NCBI RefSeq assembly: GCF_001613545.1
Contig: NZ_BDCO01000002.1
Location: 2,666,001 to 2,730,000 of the forward strand
Source: Terrimicrobium sacchariphilum
Lineage (GTDB): Bacteria; Verrucomicrobiota; Verrucomicrobiia; Chthoniobacterales; Terrimicrobiaceae
DNA: 64,000 bases
Direction of reading: 5' to 3'
Shown: in pieces, positions 48,320-58,186 of the stretch
How the letters are laid out: each line of letters starts with the position of its first letter
Position numbering within the stretch: position 1 is the stretch's first letter
The notes under the pieces: generated by a model
Database searches by the model: none
Told to the model about the DNA's origin: nothing
Seen by the model: only the letters and a program-made list of their open reading frames with translations
Translations under genes and position numbers: made by a program

Positions 48320-48966
48320 TTGCCGTCGTCTTTGCCCTGGAATATGAGAGCGCCGTTTACCGGGCTCGATCGAAGCCGCAACTGCTCGTCGACTCCTGGG
48401 TGCTGGGCGCAATGGGTGTACGGTGCGTACCGCCGTTTGAGGCGAAGCTTTCCCGGGTTTCGCCGGATATCGTCATTTCAGCAGGTTTCGCTGGCGGGTT
48501 GACTCCGGCCACGCGTGTTGGCGACCTGGTCATCGGCCAGAACTATACCGACCCAGGGCTTTTGGAGAAACTGGGGCGGTTGCCCGGATGGCGGCTAGGG
48601 GACCTGTATACCGCCGATGCGATTGTGGAAGCTTCCGCGGATAAGCTGCGCCTCGGCGCCTCGACGGGCGCGATGATTGCCGACCTGGAGACAGCCCACT
48701 TGGCCGAGGTTTGCCTTAAGCGCGGGATTCCGTTCGTCAGCGTTCGATGCATCAGTGATGCCGCCGATGATGATATGCCGGTGCCTGCTGATGTTTTGAT
48801 GAATCCGGTGACTGGTCGTCCCGAGCCATTGGCTTTGTTCCGCCATCTCGTGAGCAAGCCATCTTGTGTGCCGGCGTTTAACACGCTCCTTCGGAACGCC
48901 AAGGCGGCTCAGTCGAACCTCGCCAAGGGCCTCGATCAGGTCGTCTCCACGTTGCTCCGGAGCTGA
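48316..48966 (+). CDS. Nucleoside phosphorylase/nucleosidase family protein (MTAN-like)
   Basis: PNP_UDP_1 superfamily, 216 residues. ISAGFAGGL, VGDLVIGQ and the nucleobase/ribose segment DLETAHLAEVCLKRGIPFVSVRCISDAAD (residues 135-163 region) correspond to the VDMEA and ISDxA motifs of MTA/SAH nucleosidase, with DLET in place of DMEA. Substrate uncertain; hopanoid- or futalosine-related members of the superfamily are alternatives. Confidence 0.8.
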   Translation: MIAVVFALEYESAVYRARSKPQLLVDSWVLGAMGVRCVPPFEAKLSRVSPDIVISAGFAGGLTPATRVGDLVIGQNYTDPGLLEKLGRLPGWRLGDLYTADAIVEASADKLRLGASTGAMIADLETAHLAEVCLKRGIPFVSVRCISDAADDDMPVPADVLMNPVTGRPEPLALFRHLVSKPSCVPAFNTLLRNAKAAQSNLAKGLDQVVSTLLRS

Positions 48967-49236
48967 TTTCCGGTATCCTTTTTCAACGGTTAGCCGCCTA
49001 ACTATCTCTGCGGCGCTGTTAATAACTCGCGTCTTCATGGCCTTCGCAAGAGGCGCTGTGAGTTATTTCCCAAGTTATCCACAACCACTTAACCGCCTCA
49101 TATGCACCGTGATATTTAAAACATCATATAATATATGTCATATATAATTGCGTATGACGCTTCCGCTTTAGGAGGCGCTGACCTGAACTGCCCGCTTTTC
49201 CGGGTCGCCAGTTCGATCTAGCTTCGAGTTTCCGGT
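48967..49236 (+). promoter_or_regulatory. 270-base intergenic region with DnaA box and AT-rich segment
   Basis: It contains a perfect TTATCCACA (49075-49083), two near-identical TTARCCGCCT repeats flanking it (48990-49000 and 49089-49099), and a very AT-rich stretch (49110-49150) with two TATAAT hexamers (49127-49132, 49143-49148). It precedes modD and could be its promoter region. No gene is seen. Confidence 0.45.
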
Positions 49237-50088
49237 ATGCATGTGATTCTCGATGACACTTTGGACCGCTGGATTCGGGAGACCGCGCCAGGCGGCGACC
49301 TGACCTGCTGGACGCTAGGCCTCGACGAGCAGCCTGGAACAACGACGTTCAAAGCGCGGGAAGAAATGATGGTTTGCGGCTCGGAGGAAGTCGCCAGAGT
49401 CTTTGAAAAGTGCGGAGCGAAGGCTCGGGTTCACATCCCTTCGGGACAAATGGCCCAAACCAACGAGACCCTGGTGACAGCTGAAGGTCCAGTCGGTGCG
49501 CTACATATCGCTTGGAAGGTCTCAATCAATATACTGGAATACGCTTCCGGTATTGCCAGTCGGACACGTCGTTTTCTGATCGCGGCCCAGCAAGGGGCCG
49601 CAAAGGTTCGCATCGCGGCCACCTGCAAGACGTTCCCGGGAACCCGCGAGTTAAGCGCCAAGGCTGTCTGGGCTGGCGGCGGAATGCTGCATCGGCTCGG
49701 CCTATCCGAGACCGTTCTGGTTTTTGACCACCATACGGCATTTTTTCCATCGTTCGACGACCTGATTCGACTGGTACCCGACTGGAAAAGTCGCGCCTGC
49801 GAGCGGAAATTCATCGTCGAGGCTGCGTCTCTCGATGAAGCCGAGGCTCTCGCCTGCGCTGGAGTCGATGGCATCCAGTTTGACAAGCTTTCACCCGATC
49901 AACTGGCCATCAACGTGCAACGATTGCGCGACTTGCGTCCGGAACTCCTATTAATTGCAGCCGGTGGCGTGACTGAACACAATGCGGCCGAACTCGCAGC
50001 CACGGGTGTGGATGTACTGGCTACTTCAGCAATTTACTTCGGCAAGCCAGCCGATATATCAGCCTCAATCCAGCCCCTCCGCTCCTGA
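49237..50088 (+). CDS. modD: ModD-type nicotinate-nucleotide-pyrophosphorylase-like protein
   Basis: 283-residue protein of the NadC/QPRTase fold in the ModD branch. ModD signature stretches are TCKTFPGTRELSAKAV, GGGMLHRLGLSETVLVFDHH and a C-terminal IAAGGVTEHNAAELAATGVDV. In the NadC enzyme the equivalent histidine-lysine positions read RKTTPG and GGGxNHR. ModD has been linked to molybdate transport loci, but no mod genes are nearby here. Role unproven. Confidence 0.82.
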   Translation: MHVILDDTLDRWIRETAPGGDLTCWTLGLDEQPGTTTFKAREEMMVCGSEEVARVFEKCGAKARVHIPSGQMAQTNETLVTAEGPVGALHIAWKVSINILEYASGIASRTRRFLIAAQQGAAKVRIAATCKTFPGTRELSAKAVWAGGGMLHRLGLSETVLVFDHHTAFFPSFDDLIRLVPDWKSRACERKFIVEAASLDEAEALACAGVDGIQFDKLSPDQLAINVQRLRDLRPELLLIAAGGVTEHNAAELAATGVDVLATSAIYFGKPADISASIQPLRS

Positions 50089-50249
50089 GCGGCCGCAGTC
50101 CCTACCCGGTCAGGAAATTGCAAGTTCCCTACCCGACGTCACGATTTCCGACGTGGCTGGGTCGAGGCCAAGAGTTCCTTGAGGTCTTTTCGGCAAGGGC
50201 GTTCTCACCCTGGTAGTGGCTCGGCCAATGCAACAACTGTAGTCCCCTA
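50089..50249. other. 161-base gap between modD and the GH1-AraC gene
   Basis: Convergent spacer. It contains the near-direct repeat TCCCTACCCG twice (about 50098 and 50127) and no plausible gene. No clear T-tailed hairpin was found. Confidence 0.4.
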
Positions 50250-52073
<1,824 letters not shown>

Positions 52074-52087
52074 TCAATCTGAGATGA

Positions 52088-52116
52088 ATTGTCCCCTCCA
52101 TGTCGGATAATGACAA
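52088..52116 (-). promoter_or_regulatory. Candidate promoter of the GH1-AraC gene
   Basis: On the minus strand TTGTCA (52111-52116) lies 17 bases from GACAAT (52088-52093), a near-consensus sigma-70 spacing. It is 60-90 bases upstream of the start. Confidence 0.5.
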
Positions 52117-52127
52117 GAAAATTGTCA
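52111..52127. promoter_or_regulatory. Candidate operator, perfect inverted repeat
   Basis: TGACAA-GAAAA-TTGTCA: perfect 6-bp arms around 5 bases, in the divergent region. It overlaps the -35 of the candidate promoter. A further half-site ATTGTC lies at 52088-52093. Confidence 0.5.
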
Positions 52128-52267
52128 GAAGCAGCCCTACCATATCACGAGGGATTGAGTACGGTAAGGATGTATCGCCTGCCTCCTCTTTTACCTCGAT
52201 GTACCCGAGGCGAAGCGCTGCAAAGTCCTTTTGTGAACTACTCCCTGAACCCCAAGCATCCCCCTGT

Positions 52268-52801
52268 ATGATACGCTCCTTCCTCTCCTCAGCATCGATC
52301 CTCTGCCTCCTGGCTTCCTCGTCCATCCTCTTGGCAGATTCAAAATTCATCGACTTCGCATCCTTGGACGCAGCCGCAATCAAGGTCGAAAATGGCGCAA
52401 GCGTGGCGATCGTGGATCATGAGGGGTCCAAGGCGATCCAATTGACATTTCCTGCGAGCAAGAGCTATCCGGGTTTTGAACTCTCCGCACCGAATGGAGA
52501 ATGGAATCTTGGCAGTTCTTCGGGCGTCACCGCGGAAGTCACCAACACGAGTTCGGTGAAGGTGGGTGTTTCGCTCCGAGTTGAGAATGCTGGAGACTGG
52601 CAGAAAGCCCCTTGGAACTCCAATGTGACCTGGCTTGCACCCGGGGCGACGGGTTCCGTCGTTGTAAAATTCGGCGAGTCCTTTGGAAAGCCCGGATTCG
52701 CCCTCGATCCTGCTGCTGTCACCAAGATCAAGGTTTTTGTCGGTACTCCCACTGTCGACGGAACGGTGATCGTGAATTCGATCGAAGGCTTCGACGGCTA
52801 G
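52268..52801 (+). CDS. Secreted carbohydrate-binding-like protein
   Basis: 177 residues with a signal peptide (MIRSFLSSASILCLLASSSILLADS). The single domain resembles the galactose-binding-like modules found at the front of agarases and related glycosidases: GSKAIQLTFPASKSYPGFELS, GEWNLGSSSGVTAEVTNTSS, VGVSLRVENAGDW, IKVFVGTP. No catalytic domain follows. It lies 18 bases before the MFS gene and likely shares its transcript. An oligosaccharide-binding role is inferred. Confidence 0.65.
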   Translation: MIRSFLSSASILCLLASSSILLADSKFIDFASLDAAAIKVENGASVAIVDHEGSKAIQLTFPASKSYPGFELSAPNGEWNLGSSSGVTAEVTNTSSVKVGVSLRVENAGDWQKAPWNSNVTWLAPGATGSVVVKFGESFGKPGFALDPAAVTKIKVFVGTPTVDGTVIVNSIEGFDG

Positions 52802-52819
52802 TATCCCGACATTGCAGGA

Positions 52820-54274
52820 ATGAGCGGAACGACTTTCACCGCGTCGGCGGTACCGGGCGCGACCGAGGGGGCCTCGCGCATGCGCGTGGGGACTTTGAGC
52901 TATACCCGGGCGGGACTTATCACCCTCTTTGTCTACCTGCTATGGGGCGACTTTTGCTTCACGCTCATGGAGACGGTGGTGCCGAGCATCATGCCGCTCA
53001 AGTTCCACGCGATCGGCGCTCCCAACTGGGTGCTCGGCCTCGTGCTTACCACCATTCCCAATCTGATGAATACGGTGATCAACCCGTTCATCAGTTTCCG
53101 CAGTGACCGCCTGCGGAGCCGATGGGGGCGACGTATTCCATTCCTCATGGGTGCCACGCCCTTCCTCGTGGTGTTCCTCGCCCTGCTCGGATACGCTGAA
53201 CCGATTGCCAAGTGGATCTACGCCTCGCTGCTCGGTGGCCAGGGTTCGCAGCTTACCGTCACGCTCGTGGTCATCGGCGTGTTCATGGTGTGTTTCCAGT
53301 TCTTCAATCTCTTTGTCACATCGGTTTACTACTACCTGTTTAACGATGTAGTTCCCGAGGCATTTCTCGCCCGGTTTATGGCCCTGTTTCGCATGGTCGG
53401 CACTGCAGCGGGGGCTCTCTTCAACGCTTTTGTCTTTCGGTATGCCGAGTCGCATACCGGCCAGATCTTTCTCATCTCGGGCATCCTGTACCTTATCGCG
53501 TTCGGCGTGATGTGCTGGCGGGTGAAGGAAGGGGAATACCCTCCCCCGCCCCCCTTGCAGGGTGATAAGCAAAGCGGCTTCCTGGCCAATCTGCGCACGT
53601 ACGCAGTCGAGTGTTTCTCGCACAAGTTCTACTGGTATTTCTTCCTGGCCAACATGTCCTTCGCCATGACCTGGGTAAGTGGAACCTATGCGGTGCTGAC
53701 CGCGACAAACATCATCAAGGTCAGTCTGGAAACATTTGGGCAGGTCGCCGGAGCATGCGGCATTGTCAGCCTGTTGCTACTCTATCCGGCTGGAGCGATC
53801 GCCGATCGTTTCCACCCTCTCCGGGTGTTGCTTGTTTCCATACTTTTGCAAATCTGTGTCGCTCCGCTCTCGATCACCTTTCTTTTCAGCCGTGGAGCCA
53901 TTCCCGATTCCACGGCACTTGCGATCTACATCGGACTCAGTGCGTTGAGTCTTCCGATCGGAACGCTTCACGCAGCATCGGAGTTGCCGATGTTCATGAA
54001 ACTCCTGCCACGGGAGAGATACGGTCAATTTTGTTCCGCTAATGCCCTGATCCGTTCAGTCGGCCTGATGGTCGGGGGGCTTGCCTGCGGAATGTTCCTT
54101 GATGCGGTCAAAGTCTTCGGCGCAACTCCGGATCAGTGCTACCGGTTTGTGCCGGTCTGGAATCTCACGTGGCTCATTTCCGCGGGAGTCTTTTACAGCC
54201 TGCTTTACCGGGAGTGGAAGACGCTCGGAGGCAACTCGGGGAATTACGTACCGCCCCAAGCCGGGAAGGCCTGA
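52820..54274 (+). CDS. MFS sugar transporter (GPH/SLC45-like)
   Basis: 484 residues, about 12 TM helices. The cytoplasmic loop between TM2 and TM3 has SDRLRSRWGRRIPFLM, the characteristic MFS/GPH motif, and the C-terminal half has GAIADRFHPLRVLL and SALSLPIGTLHAASELPMF. Glycoside-pentoside-hexuronide and SLC45-type sugar/H+ or Na+ symporters are the nearest relatives. Placed between the binding-like protein and the divergent GH1-AraC sensor, it probably imports a beta-glycoside or related sugar. Confidence 0.88.
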   Translation: MSGTTFTASAVPGATEGASRMRVGTLSYTRAGLITLFVYLLWGDFCFTLMETVVPSIMPLKFHAIGAPNWVLGLVLTTIPNLMNTVINPFISFRSDRLRSRWGRRIPFLMGATPFLVVFLALLGYAEPIAKWIYASLLGGQGSQLTVTLVVIGVFMVCFQFFNLFVTSVYYYLFNDVVPEAFLARFMALFRMVGTAAGALFNAFVFRYAESHTGQIFLISGILYLIAFGVMCWRVKEGEYPPPPPLQGDKQSGFLANLRTYAVECFSHKFYWYFFLANMSFAMTWVSGTYAVLTATNIIKVSLETFGQVAGACGIVSLLLLYPAGAIADRFHPLRVLLVSILLQICVAPLSITFLFSRGAIPDSTALAIYIGLSALSLPIGTLHAASELPMFMKLLPRERYGQFCSANALIRSVGLMVGGLACGMFLDAVKVFGATPDQCYRFVPVWNLTWLISAGVFYSLLYREWKTLGGNSGNYVPPQAGKA

Positions 54275-54347
54275 CCTCACCGGCCAGCCTCCGGTGAATC
54301 GAATTTGATTCGCTCCCAAGGCAAAAGGGTACACGATTCCCTTCGCT

Positions 54348-55028
54348 ATGCATGTAGTCGTCATCAGCGGCGCGGGAATGAGCGCCGAAAGCGGATTGCG
54401 GACATTCCGCGACAACGATGGACTTTGGGAGGATTACCGGGTCGAGGACGTCGCCACCCCGGAAGCGTGGCTAAGGGACCGGGCATTGGTTCTCCGCTTT
54501 TATAACGAACGCCGCAAGGCCCTCATGGACGCAAAGCCCAATGCGGGGCACAAGATCATCGCGGGCTGGGAGCGGGCCGCCAAGGTCTCGATCATCACGC
54601 AAAACGTCGACAACCTGCATGAGGCGGCGGGTTCCTCGAATGTCCTCCATCTCCATGGAGAACTCACCAAGGCGCGATCTACCATCGATCCGAGCCTCGT
54701 CTACGAGATTGATGGCTGGGAGATCAAGGAAGGTGATCGGTGTGAAAAGGGTTCCCAGCTGCGTCCGCACATCGTCTGGTTTGGAGAAATGGTCGATGCT
54801 ATTCCCGCCGCCGAGCAGATCGCCGCTGCGGCCGACGCCATCACCGTCGTCGGCACCTCGTTGCAGGTCTATCCTGCAGCCGGACTGGCCTGGTGCGCTC
54901 CTAAGATGGCGCGTCACATCCTCATCGACCCGAATCCGCCGATCGTCCCGAAGTTTGAGGTGATCAAGGCCGGAGCCTCGGAGGGATTGGCGAAGGCCAG
55001 CGAACTCCTCGGGCTGCCCCTTCCCTGA
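54348..55028 (+). CDS. cobB: Sir2-family NAD-dependent protein deacylase
   Basis: 226-residue sirtuin. NAD-binding GAGMSAESGLRTFR, TQNVDNLHEAAG and the catalytic His in LHLHGEL are intact, with YNERRK (Tyr/Arg of class III deacylase-type pocket) and LRPHIVWFGEMV. The zinc cysteine pairs are mostly lost: a single Cys (GDRCEKG) remains. It is short and compact, like zinc-poor bacterial sirtuins. Starts 73 bases after the MFS gene; whether it belongs to that unit is unclear. Confidence 0.92.
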   Translation: MHVVVISGAGMSAESGLRTFRDNDGLWEDYRVEDVATPEAWLRDRALVLRFYNERRKALMDAKPNAGHKIIAGWERAAKVSIITQNVDNLHEAAGSSNVLHLHGELTKARSTIDPSLVYEIDGWEIKEGDRCEKGSQLRPHIVWFGEMVDAIPAAEQIAAAADAITVVGTSLQVYPAAGLAWCAPKMARHILIDPNPPIVPKFEVIKAGASEGLAKASELLGLPLP

Positions 55029-55341
55029 TCAAGTAGCGCCCGGTTCTCTGGGCCTGTCAAAAATCCAACACCGCTGCAGGGTATTGGCCATGCCGACGAG
55101 GGCAGCTATCTAGATCATTTGGGATATTCTGCGCGATTGCGGTCATTTTTACATGACAATGTGAACTGTATTTTACATTTGGCATATATCGTGCTTCTCG
55201 TTAGCCGTTCCGGAAATCGGAACATCGCCTTGGGTGCAGGGGCATCTTCCCGTTCGGGGAGGTAGCGGCCCTGTCTTGGCTCGGAGCAGCATCGGTTCGT
55301 CCACACGGACGCTCCGCGCTGCACAACCAAACTGCTGACCC
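55029..55341 (+). promoter_or_regulatory. 313-base leader region with RNA structure
   Basis: No gene. A T/A-rich segment (about 55135-55195) may hold the promoter. Downstream are GTTCCG/CGGAAC (55207-55212 with 55218-55223) and a CAGGG/CCCTG stem (55237-55241 with 55269-55273) enclosing CTTCCC/GGGGAG (55246-55251 with 55256-55261). This could be a structured 5' leader of the metal-uptake operon. Confidence 0.4.
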
Positions 55342-57912
55342 ATGACCAAGGCCCGACCATTTACACTCTTGTGCTGTGCGCTGCTTTCAGCCGCAGCTCT
55401 CCCGACTCTCAACGCGGCGGATATTGTCAACACCGACATCCCGCTAACCATGGATACTGAGGGCCAGACGTATGTTTTCAACGACGGGTATGTCGTTATG
55501 TTCGGAGGAGACAATACCGAACTAATCGATTCGAAACCAAACGCAAATTATAACCCCGACCCGGCTTTGCGGGGAGATCCTGTCATCGGAAAAACCAATG
55601 GTGGAGTGACACTGAGGATCACGGATGGCTCCCAGGTGACGCTGGGATTTCTCAACAAATCAGGCGATGGCCTCGGGGGAAGCTCGGGATGGAGGCGCAT
55701 GTATATCGGCAGTGCGCCATCGAGCGCCGAAAACAGCCTTTTGGTCTCGGGCCAGTCAACCGTGCTCAACGCAACGAATATCAGCATGCTTTCCGTCGGA
55801 GGGCATGGCTCCAATAACCTTTTTGCTGTGACGGACGGGGCCCTGGCCAGCATGGGCCGCATCGCTGCGTCCTATTTCGCAGGATCGACCAACAACGTCG
55901 TCCGTGTCTCAGGCACAGTGGTTTCCAAGTCTGATCCGAATAAAATCGTTCGCTCCACCATTCAGACAACATCGCCTACGTTGCTGGGATATTACGGGAG
56001 CGGCGCCCGCCTTGAGGTCACTGATGGCGGTCAATTCCTCGGCGGAAACCGTGTCTATATTGGATTTCGCGGTTCTCTCAATGATCCCAATAGCGCGGGA
56101 ACTGGTGGTGGCCACTCGGCATTGGTTTCCGGCGAGGGTTCCCTGCTGAGCGCATATGGCGACGCAGGATTCGTGTCGGTGGGAAACGCCGGGGACAACA
56201 ATTCCCTGCGGATCGAAAACGGCGGCAAGGTCAGTAGTGTGGGTGCTTATATCGGCACCGGAGGCGGTGTTAACGACGGTTTGCAGACCGGTGGTCAGAA
56301 CACGGCAACGATCACTGGTGCTGGTTCGATCTGGGAGATAACCAACTATTACAACACGGAAACCGGGGAGGTGTCGGCTGGCGACTTTTTCGTGGGAAAG
56401 GCGGGATCAGGTAATAAATTGGAGATCCTGAACGGAGGAACCGTTTTCAACCCAAACAACATGCATATTGGAGGGAACGGGTCGTTGTCCGATGGAAAAA
56501 CCGTCATAGCAACACACGACAATTCCGTATGGGTCTCCGGAGCGAACTCCATCCTGGAAAACCAGGGAGACGTGAATGTCGGAAGTCTCCTGCTTGGCAC
56601 CGGTACGGAGTCGGTTCCAGGGGTGTACTCAACCAGCACCCTGAGCGTGATGGACAAGAGCCTCGTCATGGTTGGCTCCGTCGTGAGCGAGTCTGCCGTC
56701 CTTAATATCGCGCAAGGTAGTTCTGTGCAGATCAACGGTGGATTTCTTGCGCTCTATGGGGACCTGAGTCTCAGCGATTCCTATCTCTATTCCCTGATCA
56801 GCGAAGAAAAATTCTCGATCTTTACCGAGGAGGGAAACTGGATCACGGCGACCGCCGCCGACTTTACAATCACCTATATCGAGGAGGGCGAGGATAGCGG
56901 AAGCTCGACAGGGGGGCTTTACTCGAGCCTGGGCGGATACACGATCGTTGCCTCGACCTATGTCGTGCCGGAACCCGGAGTGGTTGCTCTGCTCACGCTG
57001 GGATTGGTTCTGATCGTAGTACGCCTCTGGAGGAAACCCAAGAAGGAAACCGTACTCTCCTGCTGCTGCTTAAAGCCTACGTCAAGACCCTCGTTACTCG
57101 ACCGGGGATTCTCCATGGTCGAGGTCCTGATCTCGATGGGAATCGTCGTGGTCCTGACCTCGCTTGTACTGGGTGCAAGCGGACCGATGATGCAGAGAGT
57201 GGCATCCTTGCAATCGGTGAGCAATCTCCGCCAGTTTGGTCTCGCGTACGCCAGATTCGCGGCTGAGAACGACGGCAAAATCCCGCCGACCGTCTGCAAT
57301 CTCAAGGACCCCTCCGATTTCGGAACCACGGCTTACGGGAAATCCTGGGATTATTGGCTACTCCCCTACCTCGGATATGAAGTCGGAGCCGGAATCGGAA
57401 ACCTCACTGAGAGCAACACGCCGAAAGGTCCCGCAGTCGAGAAGCTTTTCCTCCACGGCGCAGACAAGAACACAAGCTCCAAGACCGGGTCGCGCCGAAC
57501 CTATGCATCCAATGTCTACAATGCTCCGATCGCGCAAACGATCCAGGGAAAGCCGATGAGCTGGATGCGAACATCCTACCTGCAAACCTTGAGCCAGCGA
57601 ATCCTGCTCACGGAGTTTCCCTACACCTCTGCGCGGATCGGCCGGTCGTCCTTTGCGGGAGTCACTCCTGGGCTGCAGATCTCCCTTACAGCAGGCAAAC
57701 CGGACCTGAATGCCGGAGGAAAATTCAACTACCTGTTCGGTGATGGCCATGTCGAGACGCTGGCGCTTGAGGACACCTATACTGCGGAGGATGACTACAA
57801 GGCTGAACCGGGAGGTCCGAAGCCGCCCCAAGGTCGCGGTAAAATGAATCTCTGGGCCAATCCCAACGGAGCAGGCTGCCCATGTGGATGCGGTGGCACC
57901 GGAGGAGTCTAG
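55342..57912 (+). CDS. PEP-CTERM surface protein fused in frame to a prepilin-like protein
   Basis: 856-residue protein in one uninterrupted frame. Residues 1-25 are a signal peptide. Residues 30-535 are repeated beta-type segments (NSLLVSGQSTVLN, NNLFAVTDGALAS, ARLEVTDGGQFLGG), as in autotransporter-like repeat proteins. Residues 541-570 form a complete PEP-CTERM signal (VVPEPGVVALLTLGLVLIVV, then RLWRKPKK). A 20-residue linker with CCC leads to a prepilin cleavage site at 589/590 (RG|FSMVEVLISMG, Glu+5). Then follow the N-terminal pilin helix, an H-X9-DG-type domain (YLFGDGHVETL) and a Cys/Gly-rich end (GAGCPCGCGG). No in-frame ATG, GTG or TTG start lies between the PEP tail and the cleavage site. 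Heads the downstream transporter operon. Confidence 0.85.
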   Translation: MTKARPFTLLCCALLSAAALPTLNAADIVNTDIPLTMDTEGQTYVFNDGYVVMFGGDNTELIDSKPNANYNPDPALRGDPVIGKTNGGVTLRITDGSQVTLGFLNKSGDGLGGSSGWRRMYIGSAPSSAENSLLVSGQSTVLNATNISMLSVGGHGSNNLFAVTDGALASMGRIAASYFAGSTNNVVRVSGTVVSKSDPNKIVRSTIQTTSPTLLGYYGSGARLEVTDGGQFLGGNRVYIGFRGSLNDPNSAGTGGGHSALVSGEGSLLSAYGDAGFVSVGNAGDNNSLRIENGGKVSSVGAYIGTGGGVNDGLQTGGQNTATITGAGSIWEITNYYNTETGEVSAGDFFVGKAGSGNKLEILNGGTVFNPNNMHIGGNGSLSDGKTVIATHDNSVWVSGANSILENQGDVNVGSLLLGTGTESVPGVYSTSTLSVMDKSLVMVGSVVSESAVLNIAQGSSVQINGGFLALYGDLSLSDSYLYSLISEEKFSIFTEEGNWITATAADFTITYIEEGEDSGSSTGGLYSSLGGYTIVASTYVVPEPGVVALLTLGLVLIVVRLWRKPKKETVLSCCCLKPTSRPSLLDRGFSMVEVLISMGIVVVLTSLVLGASGPMMQRVASLQSVSNLRQFGLAYARFAAENDGKIPPTVCNLKDPSDFGTTAYGKSWDYWLLPYLGYEVGAGIGNLTESNTPKGPAVEKLFLHGADKNTSSKTGSRRTYASNVYNAPIAQTIQGKPMSWMRTSYLQTLSQRILLTEFPYTSARIGRSSFAGVTPGLQISLTAGKPDLNAGGKFNYLFGDGHVETLALEDTYTAEDDYKAEPGGPKPPQGRGKMNLWANPNGAGCPCGCGGTGGV

Positions 57913-57922
57913 ATACCAACTT

Positions 57923-58186
57923 ATGAAATCCAAAACCATTCGCATCATCGGTGCGGCCATATTCCTCGTCATCATCGTCGCCTTTTTCTCCAGCAGACTG
58001 GCTCTGCTTGCCTCCGAGCGAGAGAACAAGGCATCCCAATCCATGGAGGCGGAGTCTGCGGCTTTGATGGAAAACTGCTGCAAGAAAAAGAAGGCGGAGC
58101 AACCTCCCGCGCCAACTGCGGAATCCACCAGCGCCGCACCGGGACATAATTGCGGAAGCTGCTCCAAGCACAAGAGCGCCCAGTGA
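57923..58186 (+). CDS. Cys-rich single-pass membrane peptide
   Basis: 87 residues. An N-terminal TM helix (IRIIGAAIFLVIIVAFFSS) and a short polar region are followed by two Cys clusters, ENCCKKKK and HNCGSCSKHK. The clusters look suited to metal or heme binding. It lies 10 bases after the fusion gene and its stop overlaps the start of the binding protein (TGATG). No named family recognised. Confidence 0.75.
   Translation: MKSKTIRIIGAAIFLVIIVAFFSSRLALLASERENKASQSMEAESAALMENCCKKKKAEQPPAPTAESTSAAPGHNCGSCSKHKSAQ

Noticed and set aside
48967-49236. Chromosomal replication origin
   Set aside because: Only one perfect DnaA box and no dnaA, dnaN, gidA or parA neighbours; kept only as a low-weight observation.
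55197-55300. c-di-GMP (GEMM) riboswitch in the leader
   Set aside because: A GGTAGCGG-like piece is present but the required conserved internal bases and paired domains are not.
57000-57912. Reading the prepilin as a separate gene downstream of the PEP-CTERM gene
   Set aside because: No in-frame ATG, GTG or TTG lies between the PEP-CTERM tail and the prepilin cleavage site, and there is no stop; a fused frame is the simplest reading.
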